DNA from: DATHTC01 sp035456465
Lineage (GTDB): Bacteria; Actinomycetota; Thermoleophilia; Gaiellales; Gaiellaceae
Direction: 5' to 3'
Assembly: GCA_035456465.1 (NCBI GenBank)
Contig: DATIDD010000100.1
Location: forward strand, 1-64,000
Length of the DNA: 64,000 nucleotides
Part shown: one piece after another, positions 40,773-49,508 of the stretch
Position numbering within the stretch: position 1 is the first letter of the stretch
Layout of the letters: the number at the start of each line of letters is the position of its first letter
The notes under the pieces: model-generated
Databases searched by the model: none
Told to the model about the DNA's origin: nothing
The model's input: the letters and a program-made list of their open reading frames with translations, nothing else
Program-made: the position numbers and the translations under genes

Positions 40773-41741
40773 GTGGAGTCGCTGCGGAACGCGTTCGAGG
40801 CCTTCTGGGACTACGTCGACGCGGTCTCGCTCGGCGCGGTCGCGCTCGCGCTCGCCTGCCAGCTGGGCAAGGTGGCGGCGCGCACGCGTGCGTGGCGCAA
40901 CATCGTCGCGGCCTCGTACCCGGAGGCGACCGTCCGCTGGCGGACGATCCTCGGCGCGTACCTCGCGGGCACGGGAGTCAACGCGATCGTGCCGGCGCGG
41001 GCGGGCGACCTGCTGAAGCTGTACCTCGTCAAGCACCGCGTCGACGGGGCGACGTACCCGACGCTGGCGGCGACGCTGCTCGTCGAGACGCTGTTCGACT
41101 TCGCGGTCGCGACCGTGCTCGTCGTCTGGGCGGTGACGACGGGCGTGCTGCCGGGGCTGGACGTCCTGCCGTCGCTCCCGCAGGTCGACTGGCTGTGGCT
41201 GTTCGGGCGGCCGCGGCTCGCTGCGGCCGTCGCGGCGGTCGCGCTCGTCCTCGGCTTCGTGGCCGGGATCTGGGCGGCGCGGCGGGTCGCCTCGTTCCGG
41301 CGTCGCGTGGCGCAGGGCTTCGCGATCCTCCGGCCGCCGAGCGGCTACCTCCGCCGCGTGATCCCGTGGCAGGCGCTCGACTGGGCGTTCCGCCTGGCCA
41401 CCGTCTACTTCTTCCTGCGCGCCTTCGGGCTCCACGCCGACGTCGAGAACGCGCTGCGCGTGCAGGTGACGCAGAGCCTCTCGACGATCCTGCCGCTCAC
41501 GCCGGGCGGCATCGGCACGGAGCAGGCGCTGCTCGTCTACGTGTTCCGCGGCGACGAGCCGGCGAGGGCGCTCCTCAGCTTCTCCGTGGGGATGAAGCTC
41601 GTCCTCACCGCGGCCAACGTCGTGCTCGGCTTCACGGCGATCGCGCTCATGCTGCGGACGCTCCGCTGGCGCGGCGCGGTGGCGGCGCAGGAGGCGGAGG
41701 CGCGAGCAGCCGGAGAGCCGGAGGGACGAGCAGCGTCGTGA
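40773..41741 (+). CDS. Lysylphosphatidylglycerol synthase TM-like (flippase-type) membrane protein
   Basis: A 322-residue polytopic protein of the UPF0104/MprF transmembrane-domain family. Characteristic pieces are AYLAGTGVNAIVPARAGDLLKLYLV and TILPLTPGGIGTEQALLVYVF, with a mid-molecule DWAFRLATVYFFLRAFG. Such proteins flip lipids or glycolipids, but the substrate here is unknown. GTG 40773. The 3' 95 bases overlap antisense with the CPA2 antiporter gene, whose stop is at 41647. Confidence 0.85.
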   Translation: MESLRNAFEAFWDYVDAVSLGAVALALACQLGKVAARTRAWRNIVAASYPEATVRWRTILGAYLAGTGVNAIVPARAGDLLKLYLVKHRVDGATYPTLAATLLVETLFDFAVATVLVVWAVTTGVLPGLDVLPSLPQVDWLWLFGRPRLAAAVAAVALVLGFVAGIWAARRVASFRRRVAQGFAILRPPSGYLRRVIPWQALDWAFRLATVYFFLRAFGLHADVENALRVQVTQSLSTILPLTPGGIGTEQALLVYVFRGDEPARALLSFSVGMKLVLTAANVVLGFTAIALMLRTLRWRGAVAAQEAEARAAGEPEGRAAS

Positions 41742-42855
41742 GCACCGACATCCCGACGATCACCGCGAACAGCTGGTCGCCGACGACGCCCGTGGTGCGG
41801 GCGATCCCGGCGACGATGATCCCGACCTCGCCGCGCGGCACCATCCCGACGCCGACGAACGCCGCCTCGCGGCCGCCGAGCGACCGCGCGCCGAGCCAGG
41901 CCCCGACGAACTTCGTCGCGGCCGCGATGACGGTCACGACGAGGAGCAGCGCGAGCGTGTCGCCCTCGGCGAACGCGTCGAGGTCGAGCTCGATCCCGAT
42001 GAACGCGAAGAAGAACGGTGGGAAGAACGCGTAGAGCGGGGCCACCTCGTCCTCGATCGGGTGCTGCTCGCGGGTCTCCGCCACCATCAGGCCCGCCAGG
42101 AACGCACCGATGATCGCGGCGAGCCCGATCTGCGCGGCGAACGCCGCGAGCCCGAGGCAGAGGATCACGGCCGGGAGCAGGGGCGACGCCGAGAAGCGCG
42201 GCGCCTGGAGCAGCTGTGGCCGGGCCCGGAACAGGCGCGTGCCGCCGAGGGCGAAGAAGCCGACGAACGCGACGGCGAGCGCGACCACGACCGCGATCGA
42301 CGCGACGTCGACGCCGCCCTCCGCGGCGAGGCCGGTGGCGACCGCGAGCAGGATCATCGCGAGGATGTCGTCGACGACCGCCGCGCCGAGGATCGTACGA
42401 GCAGGCCGCGTCTCGAGCAGCCCGAGCTCGAGCAGGACCGCCGACGTGATCCCGACGGAGGTCGCCACGAGCGCGGCGCCGAGGAACACGCTGGTGGCCG
42501 CCTCGTCGCCGCGGACGACCCCGAGGCCGTAGCCGCCCGCGAACGGCAGGACGACGCCGAGGACGCCGGCGAGCAACGCCGCCCGCCCGACGTCGGCGAG
42601 CTCGCCGATCCGCGTCTCGAGCCCGACCCAGAACAGGAGGAAGACGACGCCGAGCTCCGCGAAGACCTCGAGCGTCTCGCTCGGCTCGACGAGCCCGAGC
42701 ACGGACGGTCCGACGGCCACCCCGGCGAGGATCTCGCCGACGATCGCGGGCTGGCCGATCCGCTTGAACAGCTCGTCGCCGAGCTTCGCCGCGAGCAGGA
42801 CGACGAAGAGGTCGGTGAGGACGTCGGCCGTGGCGGCCGCGGCGACGACCGTCAA
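41647..42855 (-). CDS. CPA2-type cation/proton antiporter (KefB-like, no RCK domain)
   Basis: A 402-residue polytopic antiporter. Start TTG 42855 overlaps the CBS gene stop (TTGA). Family segments: RIGQPAIVGEILAGVAVGPS, ELGVVFLLFWVGLETRIGEL, ILGAAVVDDILAMILLAV and GMVPRGEVGIIVAGIA. It exchanges Na+ or K+ for protons. The nucleotide-binding KTN domain of KefB is missing and the C-terminus ends in a proline-rich tail. Last of three co-transcribed genes with the CBS protein and ArsB/NhaD permease. The 3' end lies opposite the flippase gene. Confidence 0.88.
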   Translation of the reverse strand: MTVVAAAATADVLTDLFVVLLAAKLGDELFKRIGQPAIVGEILAGVAVGPSVLGLVEPSETLEVFAELGVVFLLFWVGLETRIGELADVGRAALLAGVLGVVLPFAGGYGLGVVRGDEAATSVFLGAALVATSVGITSAVLLELGLLETRPARTILGAAVVDDILAMILLAVATGLAAEGGVDVASIAVVVALAVAFVGFFALGGTRLFRARPQLLQAPRFSASPLLPAVILCLGLAAFAAQIGLAAIIGAFLAGLMVAETREQHPIEDEVAPLYAFFPPFFFAFIGIELDLDAFAEGDTLALLLVVTVIAAATKFVGAWLGARSLGGREAAFVGVGMVPRGEVGIIVAGIARTTGVVGDQLFAVIVGMSVLTTLLVPPALRLLAPPPPAPPPRRASGASAA

Positions 42856-43301
42856 CGCGCGAGGTGCCGCATGATCGCCCGGCAGAACTCGACCTGCCCG
42901 AGCATCCCGACGAACCGTCGCTCGTCGACGACGGCGAGCGAGCCCCACGGCGTATGGAGGAACCGCTCGGCGGCGTGCACCGTGTTCGTGTCGATCTCGA
43001 CGGTCGCCGGCTCGCGCATGTGCCGCGCGACGGGATCGTCGCCGGCCTTCTCCAGTTGCGCCGCGAGCGCGTCGGCGTCGAGCTCGAGGAACGCCGTGTG
43101 CCGCAGATCCGCGAGGTAGCCGGGGAAGAGCCCGCGGAGGAGGTCGTCGTCGGTGAAGAGGCCGGCGACCCGGCGACGGCCGTCGAGGACCGCGATCGCG
43201 GAGACCTCGACGGCGGCGAGCCTCGCCGCGGCGTCGCGGAAGGTCGCGTCCTCCGCCACGAACGCCTCCGTCGCGAGCGTCGTCTCCCGCAGCGTCGTCA
43301 T
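42852..43301 (-). CDS. CBS-domain pair protein
   Basis: A 149-residue protein of two CBS motifs (first about 18-70: TFRDAAARLAAVEVSAIAVLD; second about 95-149: HMREPATVEIDTNTVHAAERF) forming one Bateman module. Such modules bind adenine nucleotides and gate transporters or enzymes. Because it sits between two ion transporter genes, with its start directly at the upstream stop (43301/43302) and its stop overlapping the downstream TTG, it may regulate one or both. ATG 43301. Confidence 0.85.
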   Translation of the reverse strand: MTTLRETTLATEAFVAEDATFRDAAARLAAVEVSAIAVLDGRRRVAGLFTDDDLLRGLFPGYLADLRHTAFLELDADALAAQLEKAGDDPVARHMREPATVEIDTNTVHAAERFLHTPWGSLAVVDERRFVGMLGQVEFCRAIMRHLAR

Positions 43302-44561
43302 CTAGAGCTGGAAGACAAGCAGGTAGACGGTCGCGACGAGGAGCGAGAGCACGGTGACGGGGAGCCCGACGGCGAGGAAGCGGCCGAACGAGACAGGGGT
43401 GCCGTTCCGTTCGAGCACGCCGGCGGCGGCGACGTTCGCGGCCGCCGCGATCATCGTGGCGTTGCCGCCGAAGCATGCCCCGAGCGCGAGCGACCACCAG
43501 AGGGCGTCGTCGAACTCGTCGCCCTGGAGCGTGTCGACGACGGGAATCATCGCCGCCGTGAAGGGGATGTTGTCGACGAGCGCCGATCCTGCGGCGGAGC
43601 CCCACAGGACGGCGAGCGCCTCGCCGGTGCGCGACCCGCCGGTGGCGTCCGCGAGCAGGTCCGCGACGCGGTCGATCGTGCCCTGCTCCTCGAGCCCGCC
43701 GACCATCACGAAGAGGCCGATGAAGAAGAAGATCGTCGACCACTCGACCCGCTCGAGCGCCGCCTCGACGTCGTCCGCCGCGACGAGGAGCAGGGCCGTG
43801 GCGCCGCCGAGGGCGACGACCGCGGGCTCGAGGTGGAGGAGCGTGTGCAGGAAGAAGGCGACGATCGTCCCGAGCAGGACCGCGACCGACCGGCCGACGT
43901 ACGGCTTGCCGCGCACGTCGGCCGCGGGATCGAGCCGCGCCACCTCGGCCGCGCGCGCCGGGTCGACGACGAGCTCCCGGCGGAAGACCAGGTACAGGAA
44001 GCCGGTCACGAGCACCAGGGTCGCGAGCGCGACCGGGGCGAGGTTGACGATGAAGTCGAGGAACGAGAGCTCCGGGACCGCCGTGCCGATCATGATGTTC
44101 GGCGGGTCGCCGATCAGCGTCGCCGTCCCGCCGATGTTGCTCGCGAGCACCTCCACGAGCACGAGCGGGATCGCCGAGATGCCGAGGAGGTCGGCGAGGA
44201 GGAGCGTGATCGGGACGATCAGCAGGATCGCCGTCAGGTTGTCGAGGAACGCCGACAGCAGCCCGGTGGTGCCGGCGAGGAGGAACACGAGCGGCGCCGA
44301 CCGGCCGCGAGAGAGCTGCGCGACCCGGAGCGCGAGGTAGGTGAACACGCCGGTCCGCTCCGTCAGGCCGACGAGGATCATCATCCCCGCGAGCAGCCCG
44401 AGCGTGCTCCAGTCGACGGCCTCGACCGCGCGGTCCTCGTCGAGAACGCCGAGGACGACCATCGCGCCGGCGCCGACGAGCGCGACCTTCGTGCGGTGTA
44501 CCCATTCGAGCGCGATGACCGTGAGCGCCGCGACGAAGACGGCAGCCGCGACGAGCTCCAT
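43302..44561 (-). CDS. ArsB/NhaD-type (ion transporter superfamily) permease
   Basis: A 419-residue polytopic permease of the ArsB/NhaD/SLC13-like group. Signature parts: two inverted-repeat hairpins (LLSAFLDNLTAILLIVPI and ALVDNIPFTAAMIPVV), and NIGGTATLIGDPPNIMIG. NhaD-like members exchange Na+ for protons; ArsB-like ones export arsenite. The conserved Asp-Asn (DNxTA/DNxxF) favours a cation antiporter. ATG 44561 faces the CaCA gene. It heads the three-gene operon with CBS and CPA2 antiporter. Confidence 0.88.
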   Translation of the reverse strand: MELVAAAVFVAALTVIALEWVHRTKVALVGAGAMVVLGVLDEDRAVEAVDWSTLGLLAGMMILVGLTERTGVFTYLALRVAQLSRGRSAPLVFLLAGTTGLLSAFLDNLTAILLIVPITLLLADLLGISAIPLVLVEVLASNIGGTATLIGDPPNIMIGTAVPELSFLDFIVNLAPVALATLVLVTGFLYLVFRRELVVDPARAAEVARLDPAADVRGKPYVGRSVAVLLGTIVAFFLHTLLHLEPAVVALGGATALLLVAADDVEAALERVEWSTIFFFIGLFVMVGGLEEQGTIDRVADLLADATGGSRTGEALAVLWGSAAGSALVDNIPFTAAMIPVVDTLQGDEFDDALWWSLALGACFGGNATMIAAAANVAAAGVLERNGTPVSFGRFLAVGLPVTVLSLLVATVYLLVFQL

Positions 44562-44638
44562 GCCGCGAATCTAGCGGCGGTACGATCTCGACCCTGCTGG
44601 TTCGCAGAGCCGGCGCCGGTCGCCCGGCTGTGCGAGCG

Positions 44639-45580
44639 ATGCAGATCGCGCTCCAGATCCTCCTGCTGGTCGGCGGCCTCGGCCTGGCCCTGGTCGCCAG
44701 CGACGTCGCCGTCTCGTACACGCGTGCCCTCGCCGTGGCGCTGCGGGCGCCGCCGTTCATCGTCGGCGTCGTCCTCGTCGCGATCGGCACCGACCTTCCC
44801 GAGATCGCGAACTCGATCGCGTCCCACCTCGAGGGCGAGGGCGACGTCAACGTCGGCGACTCCGTCGGCTCGACGCTGACCCAGTACACCTTCGTGCTCG
44901 GCCTCTTCCCGGCGCTCGTCGCCGTGATCGCGATCGACCGGCTGCAGGTCGGGCTCGTGACGATCCTGACCGCCGTCGGGCTCGCGTTGACGATCGTCTT
45001 CGTCGCCGACGGGTGGCTCGGGCGCCTCGAGGGCGTCGCGCTCGTCTCTGCGTGGGGCGTCGCCACGGCCGTGCTCGTCCGCGCGCTGCCGAGCCGCGCG
45101 GTGGACGAGGCGCCGCGCGTCCGCGTGCGGCGGCGCCCGCTCCAGGTGGTCGTCGTGCTCGCGACGCTCGGCTTCGTCGGCCTCGGGGCCACGGTCGCGG
45201 TGCGGGCGCTCGTCCACCTCGCCGACCTCGCGGGCGTCCCCGAGTTCGCGATCGCCTTCTTCGGCGCCTCGCTCGGGACGTCGGCGCCGGAGCTCGTGGT
45301 CGACTTCACGGCGCTCGCCCGCGGGGCGCCCGCGATCGCGCTCGGCGACGCGCTCGGGAGCTCCCTCGTCGACTCGACGCTGTCGATCGGCGCGGGCCCG
45401 ATCGTGGCGCCGGCCGCCGTGACCGCGGACCTCGCGGTCACGGCCGGCGTCTACACGCTCGCGGCGGTTGCGGTCACGGGCGGGCTGCTCGCCGCCCGGA
45501 GGCGGCACGACCGGCTAAGCGGGCTCGTGCTGCTCGCGCTGTACGCGCTCTCGTACGTCGTGCTGATCCGCGCCGCTTGA
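44639..45580 (+). CDS. CaCA family sodium/calcium exchanger-like protein
   Basis: A 313-residue membrane protein with the two inverted alpha-repeats of Ca2+/cation antiporters: first VVLVAIGTDLPEIANSIAS and VGDSVGSTLTQYT, second AFFGASLGTSAPELVVDF and LGDALGSSLVDSTLS. The acidic Glu in each repeat coordinates the ion. Probable Ca2+ export in exchange for Na+ or H+. ATG 44639; GTG 44630 adds three residues. The 3' 66 bases overlap antisense with the CPA1 gene. Confidence 0.9.
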   Translation: MQIALQILLLVGGLGLALVASDVAVSYTRALAVALRAPPFIVGVVLVAIGTDLPEIANSIASHLEGEGDVNVGDSVGSTLTQYTFVLGLFPALVAVIAIDRLQVGLVTILTAVGLALTIVFVADGWLGRLEGVALVSAWGVATAVLVRALPSRAVDEAPRVRVRRRPLQVVVVLATLGFVGLGATVAVRALVHLADLAGVPEFAIAFFGASLGTSAPELVVDFTALARGAPAIALGDALGSSLVDSTLSIGAGPIVAPAAVTADLAVTAGVYTLAAVAVTGGLLAARRRHDRLSGLVLLALYALSYVVLIRAA

Positions 45581-46762
45581 CGCGACGCGGCTCGCGATCC
45601 ACCTCGCTCCCAGGGTGTCCGTCAGGCCGTGCGCGAGGATCGACGCCAGCACCGTGAACGACGCGACGTCGAAGACGAGCGAGCGGTGGACGTCCGTCGA
45701 GTTGACCACGAGCAGCGCGAACAGCATCGACGCGACCCCCTTGGGGCCGAACCACGCGATGAAGAGCTTCTGCGGCAGCGGCATCCGCACGCCCGCGAAC
45801 GAGAGCAGCACGGCCGCCGGCCGCGCAACGAGCAGGGCGAAGGCGATGAAGAGCGCGAGCGAGAGCGTCGGCCCGTCCCAGCCCGTGGCGACGATGAGGG
45901 CGCCGAAGACGAAGAACGTCAGCACCTGGAAGGCCGCGCTCACGCTCTCGTTGAAGTTGCTGAACGCGGCCGGGATCTCCGCGCGCGCGACCGCCAGCGC
46001 GATGCCGGCCACGAACACGGCGATCAGCCCGTTCCCGTAGGTCACCTCGGCCAGGCCGAAGGCGGCGAACGCGATCCCGAGCGCGTAGACGCCCTCGTAC
46101 CGGCGCGTGATCCCGCCGCCGGGCAGCCGCCGTATGAGCGTGCCGGCCGCGACGGCCAGCGCGACGCCGACGGCGGCGCCCGTCACGGCCTCGCCGGCGA
46201 GCTTCGCCGCCTCCGTCGCGGCGCCGTTCGCCTCCGTCGCGAGCACGAGGAAGAAGAGGACGAAGGGCAGCGCGAGCCCGTCGTTCAGGCCGGACTCGAG
46301 GTTCAGCGTGTGCCGGACGACGCGCGGGACCCGCCGCGACGTGACCACCGACGACGTCACGACGGGGTCGGTCGGCGTGAGCACGGCCGCGAGCAGGAAC
46401 GCCTCCGCCCACGTCAGCTCGCCGAACAGGAGCTTCGCGCACAGCGCGAGCAGCGCGAGCGTGATCGGCATCGCGATCACGAGCGCGCGGGCCGGCGGCC
46501 CCCACGCGTGCCGGACGAGCTCGCGCTCGGCGAACAACCCGTCGGAGAACAGCGTCAGGACGAGCGCCAGCTCGACCGTGAAGACGACGACGTCGGCGCC
46601 CGGCTTCGCCTCGACGACGTCGGCGGCGGCAAGGGCCACCCCGGCGAAGACGGAGAGGACCGAGATCGAGAGCACGGTGCCGCGCAGCCAGCCCGACAGC
46701 CCCGCCGCCGCCGTCAGCAGCAGACCGAGGAGCAGGAGCGCTTCGGGGAAGCTGACGTCCAC
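45515..46762 (-). CDS. CPA1-type Na+(K+)/H+ antiporter (NhaP-like)
   Basis: A 415-residue polytopic antiporter. The CPA1 signature LNLESGLNDGLALPFVLFF with the essential Asp is present, with TPTDPVVTSSVV before it and WFGPKGVASMLFALL at the C-terminal end. It exchanges monovalent cations for protons. The C-terminal tail is short, hydrophilic and histidine-containing, without a regulatory domain. ATG 46762. The gene stop lies within the 3' end of the convergent CaCA gene. Confidence 0.9.
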   Translation of the reverse strand: MDVSFPEALLLLGLLLTAAAGLSGWLRGTVLSISVLSVFAGVALAAADVVEAKPGADVVVFTVELALVLTLFSDGLFAERELVRHAWGPPARALVIAMPITLALLALCAKLLFGELTWAEAFLLAAVLTPTDPVVTSSVVTSRRVPRVVRHTLNLESGLNDGLALPFVLFFLVLATEANGAATEAAKLAGEAVTGAAVGVALAVAAGTLIRRLPGGGITRRYEGVYALGIAFAAFGLAEVTYGNGLIAVFVAGIALAVARAEIPAAFSNFNESVSAAFQVLTFFVFGALIVATGWDGPTLSLALFIAFALLVARPAAVLLSFAGVRMPLPQKLFIAWFGPKGVASMLFALLVVNSTDVHRSLVFDVASFTVLASILAHGLTDTLGARWIASRVASSGADQHDVRERVQREQHEPA

Positions 46763-46814
46763 GAGCGCTGAGCCTAGATGGTCGCTCAGTTCCCGCTTAC
46801 ACTTTCCTTACCGG

Positions 46815-46830
46815 CGGCTCAAGCGAGCCG
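46815..46830. other. Small hairpin before the secreted-protein gene
   Basis: CGGCTC and GAGCCG flank AAGC in the intergenic gap between the CPA1 and secreted-protein genes. It could be a terminator for neither gene as oriented, or part of an upstream leader; no role is clear. Confidence 0.3.
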
Positions 46831-46857
46831 AACCCCCCGGCTCGATACTCAGCCTAG

Positions 46858-47361
46858 ATGCGGCGCATCCTCCCGATCCTGCTCGTCCTCGTGCTCGCCC
46901 TCCCCGCGGCGGCGGCCGCGCGCGTGCTCGCCCCCGGCGACGGCACGCTCGTCGTCCGCAGCGGCGACGGTCGCGTGTGGCTGTCCGAGTTCCGCGGCGT
47001 CGTCCTCGGCCGGATCTCGGCCGGGACGCTCGTCCTCGTCGACCCCAAGGGCGGCGACTGCGACGCGCAGCTCGTGTGGGAGGCCGACGATCAGTGGCCG
47101 CGGGTCCGGACGATCGGCGACGACCGCGTGCTCGAGTGCGTCTACCGGACGACGAGCGGGATGCGGTTCCGGCTCGTCGGCACCGACACGACGCTGCGCG
47201 TGAACGGGCGCAACATCGCCCTGACCGCCGTGGGCAAGGGCACCGGGTACCTCAAGGGCACGCCCGCGCTTCCCGACGACGGCACCTACTCCGTCGACGG
47301 CGCCGACTGGCGCTCGCTGCCGGAGGACGGCCGGTTCGTCCGCATCGGCTCGCTACCCTAG
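46858..47361 (+). CDS. Secreted protein of unknown function
   Basis: A 167-residue exported protein: signal peptide MRRILPILLVLVLALPAAAAA, then a small beta-rich domain (TLVVRSGDGRVWLSEFRGVVLG, RFRLVGTDTTLRVNG) with two Cys (GGDC and LEC). I recognise no named family. It may be co-transcribed with the two-component genes 4 bp downstream, so it might be a sensory partner or target. Upstream, a CGGCTC-AAGC-GAGCCG hairpin occurs at 46815-46830. Confidence 0.65.
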   Translation: MRRILPILLVLVLALPAAAAARVLAPGDGTLVVRSGDGRVWLSEFRGVVLGRISAGTLVLVDPKGGDCDAQLVWEADDQWPRVRTIGDDRVLECVYRTTSGMRFRLVGTDTTLRVNGRNIALTAVGKGTGYLKGTPALPDDGTYSVDGADWRSLPEDGRFVRIGSLP

Positions 47362-47365
47362 GCAC

Positions 47366-48076
47366 ATGGCGACCGCGGGCCAGACGGTCCTGGTGGTGGA
47401 GGACGAGGCGTCGATCGCCTCGTTCGTGTCGCTCTACCTGAAGAACGCCGGCTACGACGTGAAGACGGCCTCGACGGGCTCCGACGCGCTGATCAAGGCG
47501 GCGTCGGGCGACATCGCGCTGATCATCCTCGACCTGATGCTCCCGGACCTCGACGGGATCGAGGTGTGCCGGCGCCTCCGCAAGACGTCGGACGTCCCGA
47601 TCCTGATGCTGACGGCGCGGGACGAGGACGTGGACAAGATCATCGGGCTCGAGGTCGGCGCGGACGACTACATGACGAAGCCCTTCAACCCGCGGGAGCT
47701 CGTGGCGCGCGTGAAGTCGATCCTGCGGCGGGCCGCGCCCGAGCGGCGGGAGCTCGAGACGAAGGTGCTCACGCACGGGGAGCTGTCGATCGACGCCGGC
47801 CGGCGCGAGGTCCGCGTCGGCGAGCAGGAGATCCAGCTCGCGCCGAAGGAGTTCGACCTGCTCTGGGAGCTGCTCGACCACAAGGGCCTCGTGCTGACGC
47901 GCGACCAGCTGCTCGAGCGGGTGTGGGGGTACACCTTCGCCGGCGACACGCGCACCGTCGACGTGCACGTCCGCCAGCTGCGCCGCAAGCTCGGCGACGC
48001 CTCGCCGATCGTGACCGTGTGGGGCGTGGGCTACAAGGTCGCCCCCAGCCGGGAGGCCGCGGCCACGAGCCCGTAG
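47366..48076 (+). CDS. OmpR/PhoB-family response regulator
   Basis: A 236-residue regulator. Receiver: VVEDEA acidic pair (about 11-13), phosphoacceptor Asp56 in IILDLMLPD, Thr in MLTARDED, Lys in YMTKPFNP. C-terminal winged helix: LAPKEFDLLWELL, RDQLLERVWGY and VDVHVRQLRRKLG. It is paired with the sensor kinase gene directly downstream. ATG 47366, 4 bp after the secreted-protein stop. Confidence 0.95.
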   Translation: MATAGQTVLVVEDEASIASFVSLYLKNAGYDVKTASTGSDALIKAASGDIALIILDLMLPDLDGIEVCRRLRKTSDVPILMLTARDEDVDKIIGLEVGADDYMTKPFNPRELVARVKSILRRAAPERRELETKVLTHGELSIDAGRREVRVGEQEIQLAPKEFDLLWELLDHKGLVLTRDQLLERVWGYTFAGDTRTVDVHVRQLRRKLGDASPIVTVWGVGYKVAPSREAAATSP

Positions 48077-48083
48077 GGACGCG

Positions 48084-49508
48084 GTGTTCCGCTCCCTGCG
48101 CTTCCGGCTTCCGGCGATCTTCCTCGCCGGGCTCGCGCTCGCAGGCCTCGTCGCGACGCTCCTCGCGATCCGCCTGTTCCAGGACTACGCGCGCGACCAG
48201 ACCGTCGCCGAGCTCCGCCGCGAGGCCGCCGGAATCGCCGAGCTCTACTCCGAGGAGGCCGGGCGCGAGACGCTCTCGGCGACGCGGCTGGAGGAGGCGA
48301 CCGGCGACCGGCTCTACTGGGTGCCCCTCGCGGAGGGCGCATCGCTCTTCCCCGGCGCCTCGTTCGGGCTGCGGCCGTTGCCGGCGGACGCGATCGACAC
48401 CGCGCGGCTGGAGGAGAGCGGCGCGATCACGTTCGAGTTCACGCCGCCCGCCGACGACCGTCCCTACCTCGCGGTCGCGCACCCGCTGCGGATCGGCGAG
48501 CAGACGCTCGGCGCGATCGTCGCGGCGAAGCCGAAGACGGAGCTGCGCGAGCGGTGGATGACGCTCGGCGCGCGCCTCGGCTTCGCCTTCCTGGGCGGCG
48601 TGCTCGTCGCGGGCGCGCTCGCGTGGTACCTCTCGCGCCGGATCACCAAGCCGCTGCTCGCGCTGTCGCGCGCGGCCGACGCGGTGGCCGAAGGACGCCG
48701 GGACGTCCGGCTCCCGAGCGTCCCGGGCGGCGACGAGATCGCGCACCTGTCGGAGCGCTTCGAGGAGATGGCCGAGCGGCTTCGCGAGACGGAGGAGCTC
48801 GAGCGGAACTTCCTGATGAGCGTCTCCCACGAGCTGCGCACGCCGCTGACCGCGATCAAGGGGCACGTCGAGGCGCTCCGGGAGGGCGTCGTCGAGGATC
48901 CCGAGCTCCGCGCGGAGTCGCTCGACGTGATCGCGGCCGAGACCACGCGGCTCGAGCGCCTCGTCGGGGACGTGCTCGACCTCGCGAAGCTCGACGCGCA
49001 CCGCTTCACCGTGCTCAGGGAGGAGGTCGACATGCGCCGGCTCGTCGACCGCGCCTACGCCGCCTTCGGCGGAGAGGCGCGGCGGCGCGAGATCGAGTAC
49101 CGGCAGACCGTCGACGCCGAGCCCGTGATCGTCTCGGACGGCGACCGCCTGCTGCAGATCATCTCGAACCTGCTCGCGAACGCGTTCCGCTGGACGCCCG
49201 ACGGCGGGCGGATCGAGCTGGGCCTCGCCGCGGAGAACGGCACCGTGTCGGTGACGGTCGAGGACTCCGGCTCGGGGATCTCGCGCGAGGAGCGCGAGCG
49301 GATCTTCCGCCCCTTCTGGTCGCGTGACGGCGGCGGGACGGGGCTCGGGCTCGCGATCGCGAACGAGCTCGCCGTCGCGCTCGGCGGGCGGATCAGCGTC
49401 GACAGCGAGCCGGGCCGCGGGAGCCGCTTCGAGCTCCGCCTGCCCGGCGGTGCTGCGGCCTACGGCGCGGAGCCCGCGCTCGGCGGCCGGCGCTCCTCCA
49501 TGCGGTAG
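48084..49508 (+). CDS. Sensor histidine kinase with HAMP domain
   Basis: A 474-residue membrane kinase. Two transmembrane helices (about 9-27 and 162-185) flank an extracytoplasmic sensor domain; a HAMP region (RRITKPLLALSRAADAV) leads to the HisKA domain with phosphoacceptor His249 in SVSHELRTPL. The HATPase has the N box RLLQIISNLLANAFRWTPDG, and GTGLGLAIANELAVALGG. Partner of the OmpR-type regulator upstream. GTG 48084. The 3' end overlaps the convergent coiled-coil protein gene by 49 bp. Confidence 0.93.
   Translation: MFRSLRFRLPAIFLAGLALAGLVATLLAIRLFQDYARDQTVAELRREAAGIAELYSEEAGRETLSATRLEEATGDRLYWVPLAEGASLFPGASFGLRPLPADAIDTARLEESGAITFEFTPPADDRPYLAVAHPLRIGEQTLGAIVAAKPKTELRERWMTLGARLGFAFLGGVLVAGALAWYLSRRITKPLLALSRAADAVAEGRRDVRLPSVPGGDEIAHLSERFEEMAERLRETEELERNFLMSVSHELRTPLTAIKGHVEALREGVVEDPELRAESLDVIAAETTRLERLVGDVLDLAKLDAHRFTVLREEVDMRRLVDRAYAAFGGEARRREIEYRQTVDAEPVIVSDGDRLLQIISNLLANAFRWTPDGGRIELGLAAENGTVSVTVEDSGSGISREERERIFRPFWSRDGGGTGLGLAIANELAVALGGRISVDSEPGRGSRFELRLPGGAAAYGAEPALGGRRSSMR

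Noticed and set aside
46771..46860. Direct repeat agcctagatg at 46771-46780 and 46851-46860 around the intergenic gap.
   Set aside because: Short, and the second copy overlaps the ATG start; probably chance.
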